From Bacteroidota bacterium (GTDB taxonomy: Bacteria > Bacteroidota > Bacteroidia > Bacteroidales > JAAUTT01), in NCBI GenBank assembly GCA_023429135.1, contig JAEYWD010000068.1, positions 1 through 64,000 of the forward strand: 64,000 bases of DNA, in the 5' to 3' direction. The translations under genes were made by a program, and so were the position numbers. Numbering within the stretch: position 1 is the first letter of the stretch; each line of letters opens with the position of its first letter. Under the pieces are notes generated by a model, which did no database searches, was not told the DNA's origin, and saw only the letters and a list, made by a program, of their open reading frames with translations. Below are positions 53,872-62,282 of this stretch, piece by piece.

Positions 53872-54435
53872 TTATAAAAAATCTGTCATCGACTTTCTTA
53901 ATTGCTGTAAAGCTTTGGAAATGTGATACTCTACTGACTTAACTGATAACCCTACTTTTTCAGCAATCTCCGGATTTGTAAATTCTTTGTACCTGCTTAG
54001 CTCAAAAATTTCTCTTGTCTGCTCCGGCAAGGTGTGCAACGTGTTAATAAGTTTCTCCTGTACCTCTTTTGCCGTAATTTCAGAAATAATAAGATTATTA
54101 AAGCTGTTGTGAGTCGATTCGAGTTCCAGTTGCTTTATTTCGCTGTATTTTGAATAGTTGGACTGTGCTTTCTGCTTTCTTAGAAAATCGACACAGCGGT
54201 TTTGAACCAGCTTATAGAGAAAGCTCTGAACAGGCAGGTTGGTATCAAGTTTTGCCCGGCTCTCCCATAGAGTGCAAAAAGCATCCTGAACAAAATCTTC
54301 GGCAAGCAATGGGTTTTTAACTGTATTTTTAGCAAAGGCTACTAACAAAGCATTGTAATGATTGAAAATATGGAATAACATTTCCTTATCACCAGCTTTA
54401 AGTCCTTCAACTAAGTCCTTGTTTGAATAACCCAT
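53872..54435 (-). CDS. ECF RNA polymerase sigma factor (Bacteroidota expansion family)
   Basis: 187 residues from ATG 54435. Region 2 (about 20-90, HIFNHYNALLVAFAKNTVKNPLLAEDFVQDAFCTLWESRAKL) and region 4 (about 125-185, LPEQTREIFELSRYKEFTNPEIAEKVGLSVKSVEYHISKAL with its helix-turn-helix) are clear. An upstream in-frame TTG at 54465 is not used as start because it overlaps a GAATTTTG box close to a -7 element. It should direct transcription of the susCD locus when released by FecR. A 14-bp palindrome lies about 90-105 bases upstream of this start. Confidence 0.94.
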   Translation of the reverse strand: MGYSNKDLVEGLKAGDKEMLFHIFNHYNALLVAFAKNTVKNPLLAEDFVQDAFCTLWESRAKLDTNLPVQSFLYKLVQNRCVDFLRKQKAQSNYSKYSEIKQLELESTHNSFNNLIISEITAKEVQEKLINTLHTLPEQTREIFELSRYKEFTNPEIAEKVGLSVKSVEYHISKALQQLRKSMTDFL

Positions 54436-54525
54436 GGGAAATTTTTGATGTGTAAAAATATTCAAAATTCGACAGGATGCTCAGATAAAAATAATGAACA
54501 GTGAGCGACATTTACATCTCACCTC

Positions 54526-54539
54526 TTTAAAGCTTTAAA
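54526..54539. promoter_or_regulatory. 14-bp palindrome upstream of the sigma gene
   Basis: TTTAAAGCTTTAAA is a perfect palindrome in the gap between the sigma gene and ftsE. Position suggests an operator, but the AT-rich composition makes chance plausible. Confidence 0.35.
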
Positions 54540-54608
54540 TACCAAGGTTTTTTTAAAAAGCAAAATATATTAATAAATCAACTAATTATATTGTAAAAAA
54601 TACACGTA

Positions 54609-55319
54609 TTATTCCATTAAACCTGTAAAATCAATTTCAATTGTTTGATTTACCTCTTCCAGTTGAGATTTATCGCATTTAATTGTACGGGCCACAAATC
54701 GTTTCAGGAGCGTATAATTATGAGTAGCCATTATAACTGTCCGTTCGCTATAACTTATTTCCATCAAAAGCTTCAAAATATCCTCTGATGCTTCCGGATC
54801 GAGATTTCCCGTAGGTTCATCGGCAAGAATAATCTCAGGCTCGTTTAGTAACGCACGTGCTATGCAAACCCTTTGTTGTTCTCCACCCGATAGTTGATGT
54901 GTCATTTTATAACCTTTATTCGCCACTCCAACTTTTTCGAGCACCTCTTCGACCCGTTTTTTTATCTCAGGCTGACTTTTCCATCCGGTAGCCCTGAGCA
55001 CAAACTCAAGATTGTCGAAAACAGAACGATCAGTCAACAACTGAAAATCCTGGAAAACGATACCCAGCTTGCGACGCAAAAATGGAATTTCTTTTGTTTT
55101 TAATTTTCGCAGGTCGAATCCAGCCACCATACCTTCACCCGATGTAAGAGGAATTTCGGCATGAATAGTCTTTATCAGACTACTTTTTCCACTGCCTACC
55201 TTTCCAATAAGATATACAAACTCACCCTTTGCAATTGTAAGATTTACATTCTTCAGAACAGCGTGATCGCCTTGTAAAATATCGGCATCGGCAAACTTTA
55301 TAATAGCTTCTTTTTCCAT
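54609..55319 (-). CDS. ftsE: Cell-division ABC transporter ATP-binding protein FtsE
   Basis: A 236-residue cytosolic ATPase. Walker A GKVGSGKSS (about 39-47), Q-loop VFQDFQLLTDRSVFDNL (about 88-104), signature LSGGEQQRVCIARAL (about 142-156), Walker B IILADEPTGNLD and the switch His in MATHNYTLL match FtsE more than generic LolD-like ATPases. FtsE with FtsX controls periplasmic amidases at the division site. ftsX is not adjacent; in Bacteroidota it commonly lies elsewhere. FtsE is transcribed away from the TPR gene and is not part of the PUL. Confidence 0.85.
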   Translation of the reverse strand: MEKEAIIKFADADILQGDHAVLKNVNLTIAKGEFVYLIGKVGSGKSSLIKTIHAEIPLTSGEGMVAGFDLRKLKTKEIPFLRRKLGIVFQDFQLLTDRSVFDNLEFVLRATGWKSQPEIKKRVEEVLEKVGVANKGYKMTHQLSGGEQQRVCIARALLNEPEIILADEPTGNLDPEASEDILKLLMEISYSERTVIMATHNYTLLKRFVARTIKCDKSQLEEVNQTIEIDFTGLME

Positions 55320-55453
55320 TTTGACGGTACTTCTTTTGCGGCTAAAATTACAATAAATAGAACAATTAACAGTTTTGTGTTAATAGAATTGAAAACTTTT
55401 CGGGCAAGCTCAGGATAATTAATCCTAACTTTACCAAGTTTTGAATAATTCTT

Positions 55454-55519
55454 ATCCCCAACTCAGGGATTTTGGAGGAGGAGCCAACTCCTTTTTCCAA
55501 ATGGAGAGAAGTTGGGGAT
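55454..55519. repeat. Intergenic inverted repeat, REP-like
   Basis: ATCCCCAACT (55454-55463) and AGTTGGGGAT (55510-55519) are a perfect 10-bp inverted pair, with TTTGGAGGAGG and TCCAAA partners inside. It lies between the divergent ftsE and TPR genes, in a 243-base gap, and is a repeat of common Bacteroidota type. Confidence 0.5.
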
Positions 55520-55562
55520 GAGCCTAAAATTATAGAAAATTGAATTAATAAGATAACATCCT

Positions 55563-58500
55563 ATGATTCGAAAACTCCTCACACCAATCATGCTTTTGGC
55601 ATGTATCACGGTTTATTCACAAAAAACATTACATCAGGTAGACCCGGCCGCCACTTATAAAACCGGTGTAGAACTGTTCGAAAAACAAAAATACAGCGCA
55701 GCCCGGCATCTTTTTGAAAAAGTTACCTCAAACCCGTCATTCGACCAAACGGAAATTAAAGCCAATTCTCAATATTACGAAGCTTTATGTGCTTTGGAGC
55801 TTTTTAATGCCGATGCCGAATACCTGCTGGCTGTTTTTATTAACGAAAATCCCGAAAATGCCAAACAGAATGAAGCCCGATTCCATATGGGGCGCTTTCA
55901 GTATAACAATAAGAAATATTCCAAAGCCGGCGAATGGTTTGCTCAGGTTAAACCCGATGCATTAACCGAGGATCAACGCCATGAATTCTATTTTCAGTCG
56001 GGTTACTGTTATTTTCAGGAAGGCGATTTTGAAAAGGCACGCGTTGCTTTTTCCGAAATTAAGGATATCGACACAAAATACACTTCCCCAGCTTTATATT
56101 ACTATTCGCATATCTTATACATCCAGAAAAATTACGAATCGGCACTGGCTGGTTTTCTGCGTTTAAAGGATGATGAGACTTTTTCTCCGATTGTACCTTA
56201 TTATATATCCCAAATATATTTCCTTCAGAAGAAATACGACAAAGTAGTAGAGTACGCTCCTGCCCTGCTCGACTCGGTTACCGAGAAACGCATGGCCGAA
56301 ATGTCCAGAATTATCGGCGAATCGTATTTTAAACTCAACAAGTATGGTGAGGCTATTCCCTTTTTGGAAAAATATATGGAAAAAGCCAATGCTCCAACTC
56401 AGGACGATAAATACGAGCTGGCTTATTCATACTACCGTACAGGAGATTATAAAAATGCTGTAAAATACTTTGAGCAGATCTCTTCTGCCGATAACTCTGT
56501 GGCTCAAAATGCACTTTACCATCTGGCCGACTGCTACATTAAACTGAAGGACAAAAACAAGGCCCGAATGGCATTCTCATCGGCATCTAAAATGAATTAT
56601 AACGAAGATATAAAGGAAAGCGCCTTGTTTAATTATGCCATTGTAACCTACGAACTCTCCTACTCACCTTTTAACGAAGCGGTAAGAGCCTTTGAAGATT
56701 ATATCAAAGCATTTCCAAATTCGAAACGATCCGATGAAGCATACAATTACCTGGCACTGGCATATTCAAGTACAAAAAACTATAAAGCCGCCCTGGAATC
56801 AATAGAAAAAATACGGAACAAGGACAATACTATTAAAAAAGCATATCAGCGGATAGCCTTTTTCCGTGGGTTGGAAGTATATAACAGTCTTAAATTTGAA
56901 GATGCCCTCGAGCTTTTCGATAAATCACTTTCAAATGCACAGTACGATCGTATTTTAACAGCCAGAGCCTACTACTGGAAAGGTGAATCGTATTACCGCC
57001 TAGGCGATTATGAAAACGCTGCACAGAACTACAACACTTTCCTGAACTCCTCTGGCGCCCCTACACTCGAAGAATTCGAAACTGCCAATTACAATATTGC
57101 CTATTGTTACTTTAACCAGAAGAAATATAACGATGCCTTAACCTGGTTTAAACGTTATACTTCTGTTTTGAAAGATGCCCGCACTAATACCGTTGGCGAT
57201 TCTTATAACCGTATTGGCGACTGTTATTTTATGAGCTCTACCTACTGGACCGCCGCTGAAAACTACGACAAAGCAATTGCCATAGCCAAATCGGATATTG
57301 ATTATGCAATGTTTCAGAAGGGATTTACCCTTGGCCTTGTAAACCGTCCCGAGCGGAAAATTGAAACATTGAGCCAGTTACTAAAAACATATCCCACTTC
57401 GGCTTATACTGATGACGCCATGTACGAAATGGGTCGCAGCTATGTGACCATGGAAAAACCTGATATGGCTATCTCGATGTATAACCGTTTACTAAAAGAA
57501 TATCCAAACAGCAGTTATGTACCCAAAACATTGCTGGCTCTGGGTCTTATTAATTATAACCGCGACAAGGACGCCGAAGCTATTGCTTTTTACAAAAAAG
57601 TGATTTCCGATTATCCTGGAACCAACGACGCCCGCGATGCACTCGCCGGTTTGAAAAACGTTTATACCGGCACTAACGATGCACAAGGGTATATTTCGTA
57701 TGTTGAAACACTCGGAACTTTTGCCAATGTAAGAGAATCAGAGCAGGATTCGATGTTCTACCGTGCTGCCGAAAACATGTACATGCAGGGGAACTGCGAA
57801 AAAGCAAGTCAGAATTTTAATTCGTATCTGGAACGTTTCCCCCGGGGAAGCTTTATTACCAATGCCAATTTCTACCTTGCCGATTGCAGCCGCATACAGA
57901 ATAAACCCGAAGAGGCTCTTAAAGGATACGAATATGTACTTGCCCAGCCTCATAATATGTTTACCGAACAGGCTCTTGTAAATGCTGCCAATATTTATTA
58001 CCGGCAAGAGAACTATCAATCGGCGCTCACCACTTATAAGAGGTTAATCCAGGAAGGAGAAATCAACACCAATATTACCGATGCAAAGGTTGGCGCTATG
58101 CGTTGCAACTTCAAACTGAACGATTACGTTGCCACCATCTATTCGGCAGCCGATGTTATGAAAACCGAAAAGGTTCCGGCCGAGCTGCAACGCGAAATTC
58201 GTTACATGGTTGGCCGCTCACACTTCGAAACAGGAAATAAGGTAGCTGCCCTCGACGAGTTCAAAATTCTCTCCAAAGATGTTAAAAGCGTGGAAGGAGC
58301 CGAAGCCAAATATATGGTTGCCGAAATTTTATACAGTCAGGGTAAAAAGGAGGCTGCCGAAAAAGAAATACTGGACTTTATCGACAAAAATTCCCCTCAT
58401 CAGTTTTGGCTTGGTAAGAGCTTCATTCTGCTGAGCGATATTTATGTGGACAGAAAAGACGACTTCCAGGCTTACCAAACCTTAAAAAGTATTGTAGATT

Positions 58501-58640
58501 ATTACGAAGTAAAAGACGATGGAATTCTGGCAATTGCCTCCGAAAAACAATCGAAAATTCTGGCAAAAAATCCTAATGTCGAAAACATTGGTCAGCAACC
58601 CGAATTGGAAATCGACATGAACAAGAAGCAGATTAAATAA
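55563..58640 (+). CDS. Tetratricopeptide-repeat protein, large, exported
   Basis: A 1025-residue protein with a signal peptide (MIRKLLTPIMLLACITVYSQ) followed by about 25 TPR or Sel1-like helical repeats along the whole length. Typical units: AATYKTGVELFEKQKYSAARHLF, GDYKNAVKYFEQI, GDYENAAQNYNTF, GNKVAALDEFKIL. It is a periplasmic scaffold. The following gene, 33 bases away, encodes an outer-membrane barrel, and this TPR/barrel pair recurs in Bacteroidota, so the two probably work together at the outer membrane. No enzymatic domain is seen. Function unknown. Confidence 0.88.
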   Translation: MIRKLLTPIMLLACITVYSQKTLHQVDPAATYKTGVELFEKQKYSAARHLFEKVTSNPSFDQTEIKANSQYYEALCALELFNADAEYLLAVFINENPENAKQNEARFHMGRFQYNNKKYSKAGEWFAQVKPDALTEDQRHEFYFQSGYCYFQEGDFEKARVAFSEIKDIDTKYTSPALYYYSHILYIQKNYESALAGFLRLKDDETFSPIVPYYISQIYFLQKKYDKVVEYAPALLDSVTEKRMAEMSRIIGESYFKLNKYGEAIPFLEKYMEKANAPTQDDKYELAYSYYRTGDYKNAVKYFEQISSADNSVAQNALYHLADCYIKLKDKNKARMAFSSASKMNYNEDIKESALFNYAIVTYELSYSPFNEAVRAFEDYIKAFPNSKRSDEAYNYLALAYSSTKNYKAALESIEKIRNKDNTIKKAYQRIAFFRGLEVYNSLKFEDALELFDKSLSNAQYDRILTARAYYWKGESYYRLGDYENAAQNYNTFLNSSGAPTLEEFETANYNIAYCYFNQKKYNDALTWFKRYTSVLKDARTNTVGDSYNRIGDCYFMSSTYWTAAENYDKAIAIAKSDIDYAMFQKGFTLGLVNRPERKIETLSQLLKTYPTSAYTDDAMYEMGRSYVTMEKPDMAISMYNRLLKEYPNSSYVPKTLLALGLINYNRDKDAEAIAFYKKVISDYPGTNDARDALAGLKNVYTGTNDAQGYISYVETLGTFANVRESEQDSMFYRAAENMYMQGNCEKASQNFNSYLERFPRGSFITNANFYLADCSRIQNKPEEALKGYEYVLAQPHNMFTEQALVNAANIYYRQENYQSALTTYKRLIQEGEINTNITDAKVGAMRCNFKLNDYVATIYSAADVMKTEKVPAELQREIRYMVGRSHFETGNKVAALDEFKILSKDVKSVEGAEAKYMVAEILYSQGKKEAAEKEILDFIDKNSPHQFWLGKSFILLSDIYVDRKDDFQAYQTLKSIVDYYEVKDDGILAIASEKQSKILAKNPNVENIGQQPELEIDMNKKQIK

Positions 58641-58673
58641 GGAATTAACAAAAACTTTTAAGACGAAAGCAAT

Positions 58674-60344
58674 ATGAACTTCGATATCAGCAAACATAAA
58701 ATGTACAGGTTTTTATTATTCTCCATATTTGCAGGAATATCGGCTGTTGTTGCCGCCCAAACGCCCATAAAAAAAGAGGTTGAAGTTGTGAAGCCCTATC
58801 AGCCAATAATTTCCGATGCTTACAAAATCAATGTACTTCCAAAAATAAGCGATTCAGTAATTATAAAGCCTAACTTCGAATATGGGATTACCTCAACCCG
58901 GGTAGAAACAGGTTTCGATGTAACTCCTATCGGAGCTGCAAAAATGGGCAGTCCGGTACTTTCGAAACTCTACAAAACATATTTCAAACTAGGCCTTGGA
59001 AATTACACTACCACTTATGGCGAAATATTTATCAATACCCTTCGTTCCCGCAAAGGAACAGGAGGCATACATTTCAACCATTATTCTTCACAAGGGAAGC
59101 TAAAGCTCGAAAACGACAAGAAGGTATTTGCCGGATATTCGGATAACGATGCTTCCATTTATGGCAAACGATTCCTTAAAAAAGCCGAGCTATTCGGCGA
59201 TCTCAACTTCAGCAGTAAAACAGTTCATCATTACGGTTATAAACCGGATCTCGACACCTCACTTGAAAAAGGCACCATACGCCAGAATTTTATCCATTTC
59301 AATGCCAAAGGAGGCGTTCAGTCAACACACACAGATTCGTCAAAACTGCTGTACACGGCGTTTGCCGATTATCATTTCACGCAGGATAAATACAAACACA
59401 ACGAGCACCAGATATCGTTAAACGGAGCTTTCAGCAGGCAATTCAAGACCCATTTTGTTGGCCTGAATACCAAACTCGACATTTTTAAAAGAAGCGAAAA
59501 CCTGGATCAATATGCCAATGCCCTGTTTGGGCTCAACCCTTACCTGTTACTTTCTACCGACGAGTACAAGCTGAATGCAGGCCTAAACATATTTTATGCC
59601 GAAGAAGAAGATGGAAATTACATCAAATTATATCCGAAAATCGATTTCCAGTTTAACGTTGTGAAAGACGTGATTGTCCCTTTTATTGGACTTTCGGGTG
59701 ATGTTAAAAACCACGCTTATCACGAAATAGCCTGGGAGAATCCTTATATCCGCCAGGACCTTGTGGTTCGTAACACCGACAGCAAACTCAACCTTTACGG
59801 TGGTGTGAAGGGAAACCTGGGATCAAAATCGAGCTACATCGTTAAACTTGGTGTTTACACGGCTAACAATTATTACTTCTACGTAAACGACTCATCGCGC
59901 ATGTGGAACCAGTTTAAAGTTGTTTACGACGAAGGCGATATTTTCAACCTCTCGGGCGAACTTACCTACGATGCAACCGAATCGTTAAACTTTAGGGTGA
60001 ACGCCAACTTCAATAACTATAATCTTACAAGGGAGATGTATGCCTGGCATAAACCTAAATTCGATCTCACTTTTAACACACGCTATAATCTGCGAAACAA
60101 AATAATTGCCAGCCTCGAAACTTACTACATAGGCAAGCGCTATGCAAAACCATATGTAATGAATACCCCGGCAATCGAGTTAAAAGGCGCAATAGATTTA
60201 AACCTGCTGCTCGAATACCGGTACACCAAAATACTCTCGGGCTTTATACAATTCCGCAACCTGGCTGCCAGCCAATATCAGTACTGGAATCAGTACCCAT
60301 CGCAACGGTTCTCGGTAATGCTGGGAATGACGTATGCGTTGTAG
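58674..60344 (+). CDS. Outer-membrane beta-barrel protein paired with the TPR gene
   Basis: A 556-residue exported protein. The signal peptide begins at Met10 (MYRFLLFSIFAGISAVVAAQ), so the start may be 58701 rather than 58674. A short N-terminal extension with VVKPYQPIISDAYKINVLP is followed by about 16-22 amphipathic beta-strands to the end (QRFSVMLGMTYAL), without a plug domain or TonB box. It resembles proteins annotated as TonB-dependent receptor in this phylum but is much shorter. It is co-transcribed with the TPR gene. Confidence 0.75.
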   Translation: MNFDISKHKMYRFLLFSIFAGISAVVAAQTPIKKEVEVVKPYQPIISDAYKINVLPKISDSVIIKPNFEYGITSTRVETGFDVTPIGAAKMGSPVLSKLYKTYFKLGLGNYTTTYGEIFINTLRSRKGTGGIHFNHYSSQGKLKLENDKKVFAGYSDNDASIYGKRFLKKAELFGDLNFSSKTVHHYGYKPDLDTSLEKGTIRQNFIHFNAKGGVQSTHTDSSKLLYTAFADYHFTQDKYKHNEHQISLNGAFSRQFKTHFVGLNTKLDIFKRSENLDQYANALFGLNPYLLLSTDEYKLNAGLNIFYAEEEDGNYIKLYPKIDFQFNVVKDVIVPFIGLSGDVKNHAYHEIAWENPYIRQDLVVRNTDSKLNLYGGVKGNLGSKSSYIVKLGVYTANNYYFYVNDSSRMWNQFKVVYDEGDIFNLSGELTYDATESLNFRVNANFNNYNLTREMYAWHKPKFDLTFNTRYNLRNKIIASLETYYIGKRYAKPYVMNTPAIELKGAIDLNLLLEYRYTKILSGFIQFRNLAASQYQYWNQYPSQRFSVMLGMTYAL

Positions 60345-60380
60345 GGGTTGCGGGTTACGTGATGCAGTATACGGGTTTCC

Positions 60381-60397
60381 TGTCTCCGGAGGAGACA
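60381..60397 (+). terminator. Short hairpin after the barrel gene
   Basis: TGTCTCC (60381-60387), loop GGA, then GGAGACA (60391-60397), perfectly paired, 36 bases after the stop. No long T-run, so termination would be weak; it may also be a repeat. Confidence 0.4.
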
Positions 60398-60583
60398 CAT
60401 GTTTGTAAAAAAACATTGTGAGATAACATATCTGCGTGCAAAGATGTAAACCAATGCGTAAATATTAATATCGCCGCAAGGAAATAATTTATTTGCCCCA
60501 ACTGATATATAGTTCCCTTAATTTATAATAATCTAAGGTCGAACTAACGTTTTTTAAATTATTGCAACATTGTAAATAAGCTG

Positions 60584-60679
60584 CACACAGTGTGGGCAAG
60601 GAATTATAAGTATGTTATTATGCTGCACACGGTGTGTGGAACATATTCTAACATTATATTTTGTTCCCCACGGTGTGTG
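60584..60679. promoter_or_regulatory. Three CACACnGTGTG-type sites spaced 41-42 bp
   Basis: CACACAGTGTG at 60584-60594, CACACGGTGTG at 60626-60636 and CCCACGGTGTG at 60667-60677 have centres 42 and 41 bases apart, close to four turns of B-DNA. The first two are perfect palindromes around the central base. Intervening DNA is AT-rich. The set lies 130-220 bases before a YdcZ-type transporter gene in the 463-base gap 60345-60807, which contains no gene. It looks like a cooperative operator cluster, or else a short degenerate tandem repeat of about 42 bp. Confidence 0.55.
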
Positions 60680-60722
60680 TAATAAAATATAAGGATACTT
60701 TAACAACCAACGCGAAAGGTTA

Positions 60723-60741
60723 CTTATACCTGATGTATAAG
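60723..60741. promoter_or_regulatory. CTTATAC-N5-GTATAAG inverted repeat near the promoter
   Basis: CTTATAC (60723-60729) and GTATAAG (60735-60741) are a perfect 7-bp inverted repeat, 19 bases upstream of the -7 box at 60760, that is, over the expected -33 region. Good candidate for a repressor site. Confidence 0.45.
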
Positions 60742-60759
60742 AGGGCAACAATATTCTGC

Positions 60760-60767
60760 TACCTTTG
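60760..60767 (+). promoter_or_regulatory. -7 box (TACCTTTG) of the YdcZ-type gene
   Basis: TACCTTTG matches TAnnTTTG, 41 bases before the ATG. Confidence 0.45.
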
Positions 60768-60807
60768 TTTGTATGCAACAAGCATGTAGAAAAATCAATT
60801 TGACCCT

Positions 60808-61254
60808 ATGATTAACAAAGTTATTTGGATTGCGTTAGCCTTTTTATCGGGAGCTTTTTTACCCATACAGGCCGGAATGAATGCCAGGTTAGGAAAAGCA
60901 GCGGCTAACCCTGTTTATGCTTCAATGTTCTCGTTTGTAGTAGGAATTGTTGGTATAATCGTTTATATTCTCCTTACCCGTCAAACGGTTTCGTGGGCAG
61001 GCGTTAAGGACGCGCCCGGCTATGCCTGGATTGGAGGCCTTTTGGGAGCATTTTACGTTACGGTTATTATTCTGGCTTTCCCAAAACTGGGACCCGGGTT
61101 AACATTCGGCCTGGTGGTAGCCGGACAAATGATTGTGTCAGTTTTTCTGGAACATAAAAATATACTTGTAGCGCAACAAAATCCAATCAGTTACATGAAG
61201 ATTCTGGGAATTATTCTTGTAATTGCCGGAGTGGTGATCATAAGAAAGTATTAA
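60808..61254 (+). CDS. DMT superfamily transporter, YdcZ/DUF606 type
   Basis: A 148-residue inner-membrane protein with five hydrophobic segments. The start ALAFLSGAFLPIQAGMNARLGKAAANPVYAS is the hallmark of the YdcZ (DUF606) family of small multidrug-type DMT proteins, and the end ILGIILVIAGVVIIRKY matches too. Single-domain members usually act as dimers. Substrate unknown. The upstream gap carries a promoter and several palindromic sites, suggesting regulated expression. Confidence 0.88.
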   Translation: MINKVIWIALAFLSGAFLPIQAGMNARLGKAAANPVYASMFSFVVGIVGIIVYILLTRQTVSWAGVKDAPGYAWIGGLLGAFYVTVIILAFPKLGPGLTFGLVVAGQMIVSVFLEHKNILVAQQNPISYMKILGIILVIAGVVIIRKY

Positions 61255-61358
61255 GAATATCACTATTATCAAAGAAAAGATAGCCTTAATGAACAAGATA
61301 TAACCGAATCTCATTACAGCCGTATACAGCCAAAACAACCTATAAGACTTCGGTTAAA

Positions 61359-61985
61359 ATGAAAAAAGCAACTCTTCTCACAGAATCTGTGGTTTACGAA
61401 AATCCGGTAATAAATGACAAAGTTTTCGCCACACTTGAAAAAGGAATATACGTGGATTATACCCGTGAATGGAACAAAAATGGAGAAATTTGGCTTGAAG
61501 TCCTCTTCAACAACAATACAAAAGGATATATTATTTCAACGAACAGTTTCAAATGGATAAAAGGTAAAGTTCGGGATTCAGTTTCCTTTTATCCCGATTT
61601 ACTTAAAAATGAAGAAAAAAACTATGAAATACTTCAAAGTGGAGAAGTGATATACATAATCCTGCCTTTGGATAAAGATCAGGAGAACAATTCAATCGCC
61701 ACTGTTTTGGATAATAAGGAAAGAAAAGGAACACTTAAGGAAAAGTACATACGTCATAAAGGGTTAGCTAAAATCATTACAGTACTTTCGGCCCTGGCGG
61801 CTCTTGCCTTTACTATTTTAGCTATTATACAAGCTTATACAATAATGATTAAAGGAGGAACTATCCTCATTGGGGGTTTGGTAATTTTCGGATGTTTGTT
61901 TTTGTGGGCTGTTATTTTCAAAATATTGAATTCAGGATTGAGCAGCCTTTATCAGAATATCTATAAATTCATAATCCGCTTTTAG
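61359..61985 (+). CDS. Hypothetical protein: SH3-like N-domain and two TM segments
   Basis: A 208-residue protein I do not recognise as a named family. Residues about 1-70 have the look of a bacterial SH3-like barrel (LTESVVYENPVINDKVFATLEKG, GEIWLEVLFNNNTKGYI). A second, beta-rich section (about 72-125) follows, then two hydrophobic segments (about 138-162 and 166-190) and a short tail with aromatic residues. No signal peptide, so the SH3-like part may be cytosolic. It sits 105 bases after the transporter gene; co-transcription is possible but not certain. Confidence 0.7.
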   Translation: MKKATLLTESVVYENPVINDKVFATLEKGIYVDYTREWNKNGEIWLEVLFNNNTKGYIISTNSFKWIKGKVRDSVSFYPDLLKNEEKNYEILQSGEVIYIILPLDKDQENNSIATVLDNKERKGTLKEKYIRHKGLAKIITVLSALAALAFTILAIIQAYTIMIKGGTILIGGLVIFGCLFLWAVIFKILNSGLSSLYQNIYKFIIRF

Positions 61986-62232
61986 ATTTGAAAAGTTTTG
62001 AATGGTCAAATTCCTGATTAAACTTTCAGTATCCGAATTGTGCAATTCATTATCTCACCTACCTTTAAATCAAGCTATAGTTACATAATTCCAACCCTGC
62101 TCGCTATTAACTTTTTGTTAATAAAATACCTGTAATACACTTACTTTTTAGGGGTATTATCAGGGGTATTTTTACTATATTTACCGGGCTTTTAAAAATC
62201 CCGGAGTCACATATAGTTAAGTAGCAAAAACG

Positions 62233-62257
62233 GGTTAAACCTGAAGAGGTTTTAACC
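62233..62257 (+). promoter_or_regulatory. Stem-loop in the gyrB leader
   Basis: GGTTAAACCT (62233-62242), loop GAAG, and AGGTTTTAACC (62247-62257) pair with one bulge, 26 bases before the gyrB start. No T-run, so it is a leader structure rather than a terminator. Upstream, AGGGGTATT occurs twice (62150-62158 and 62162-62170). The gap 61986-62282 otherwise shows no gene. Confidence 0.4.
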
Positions 62258-62282
62258 AAGGGATAGATATAATAAACAAGGA

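Noticed and set aside
54609..55319. ABC ATPase belonging to the utilization locus
   Set aside because: Motifs fit FtsE and its own gap and promoter region separate it from the sigma gene.
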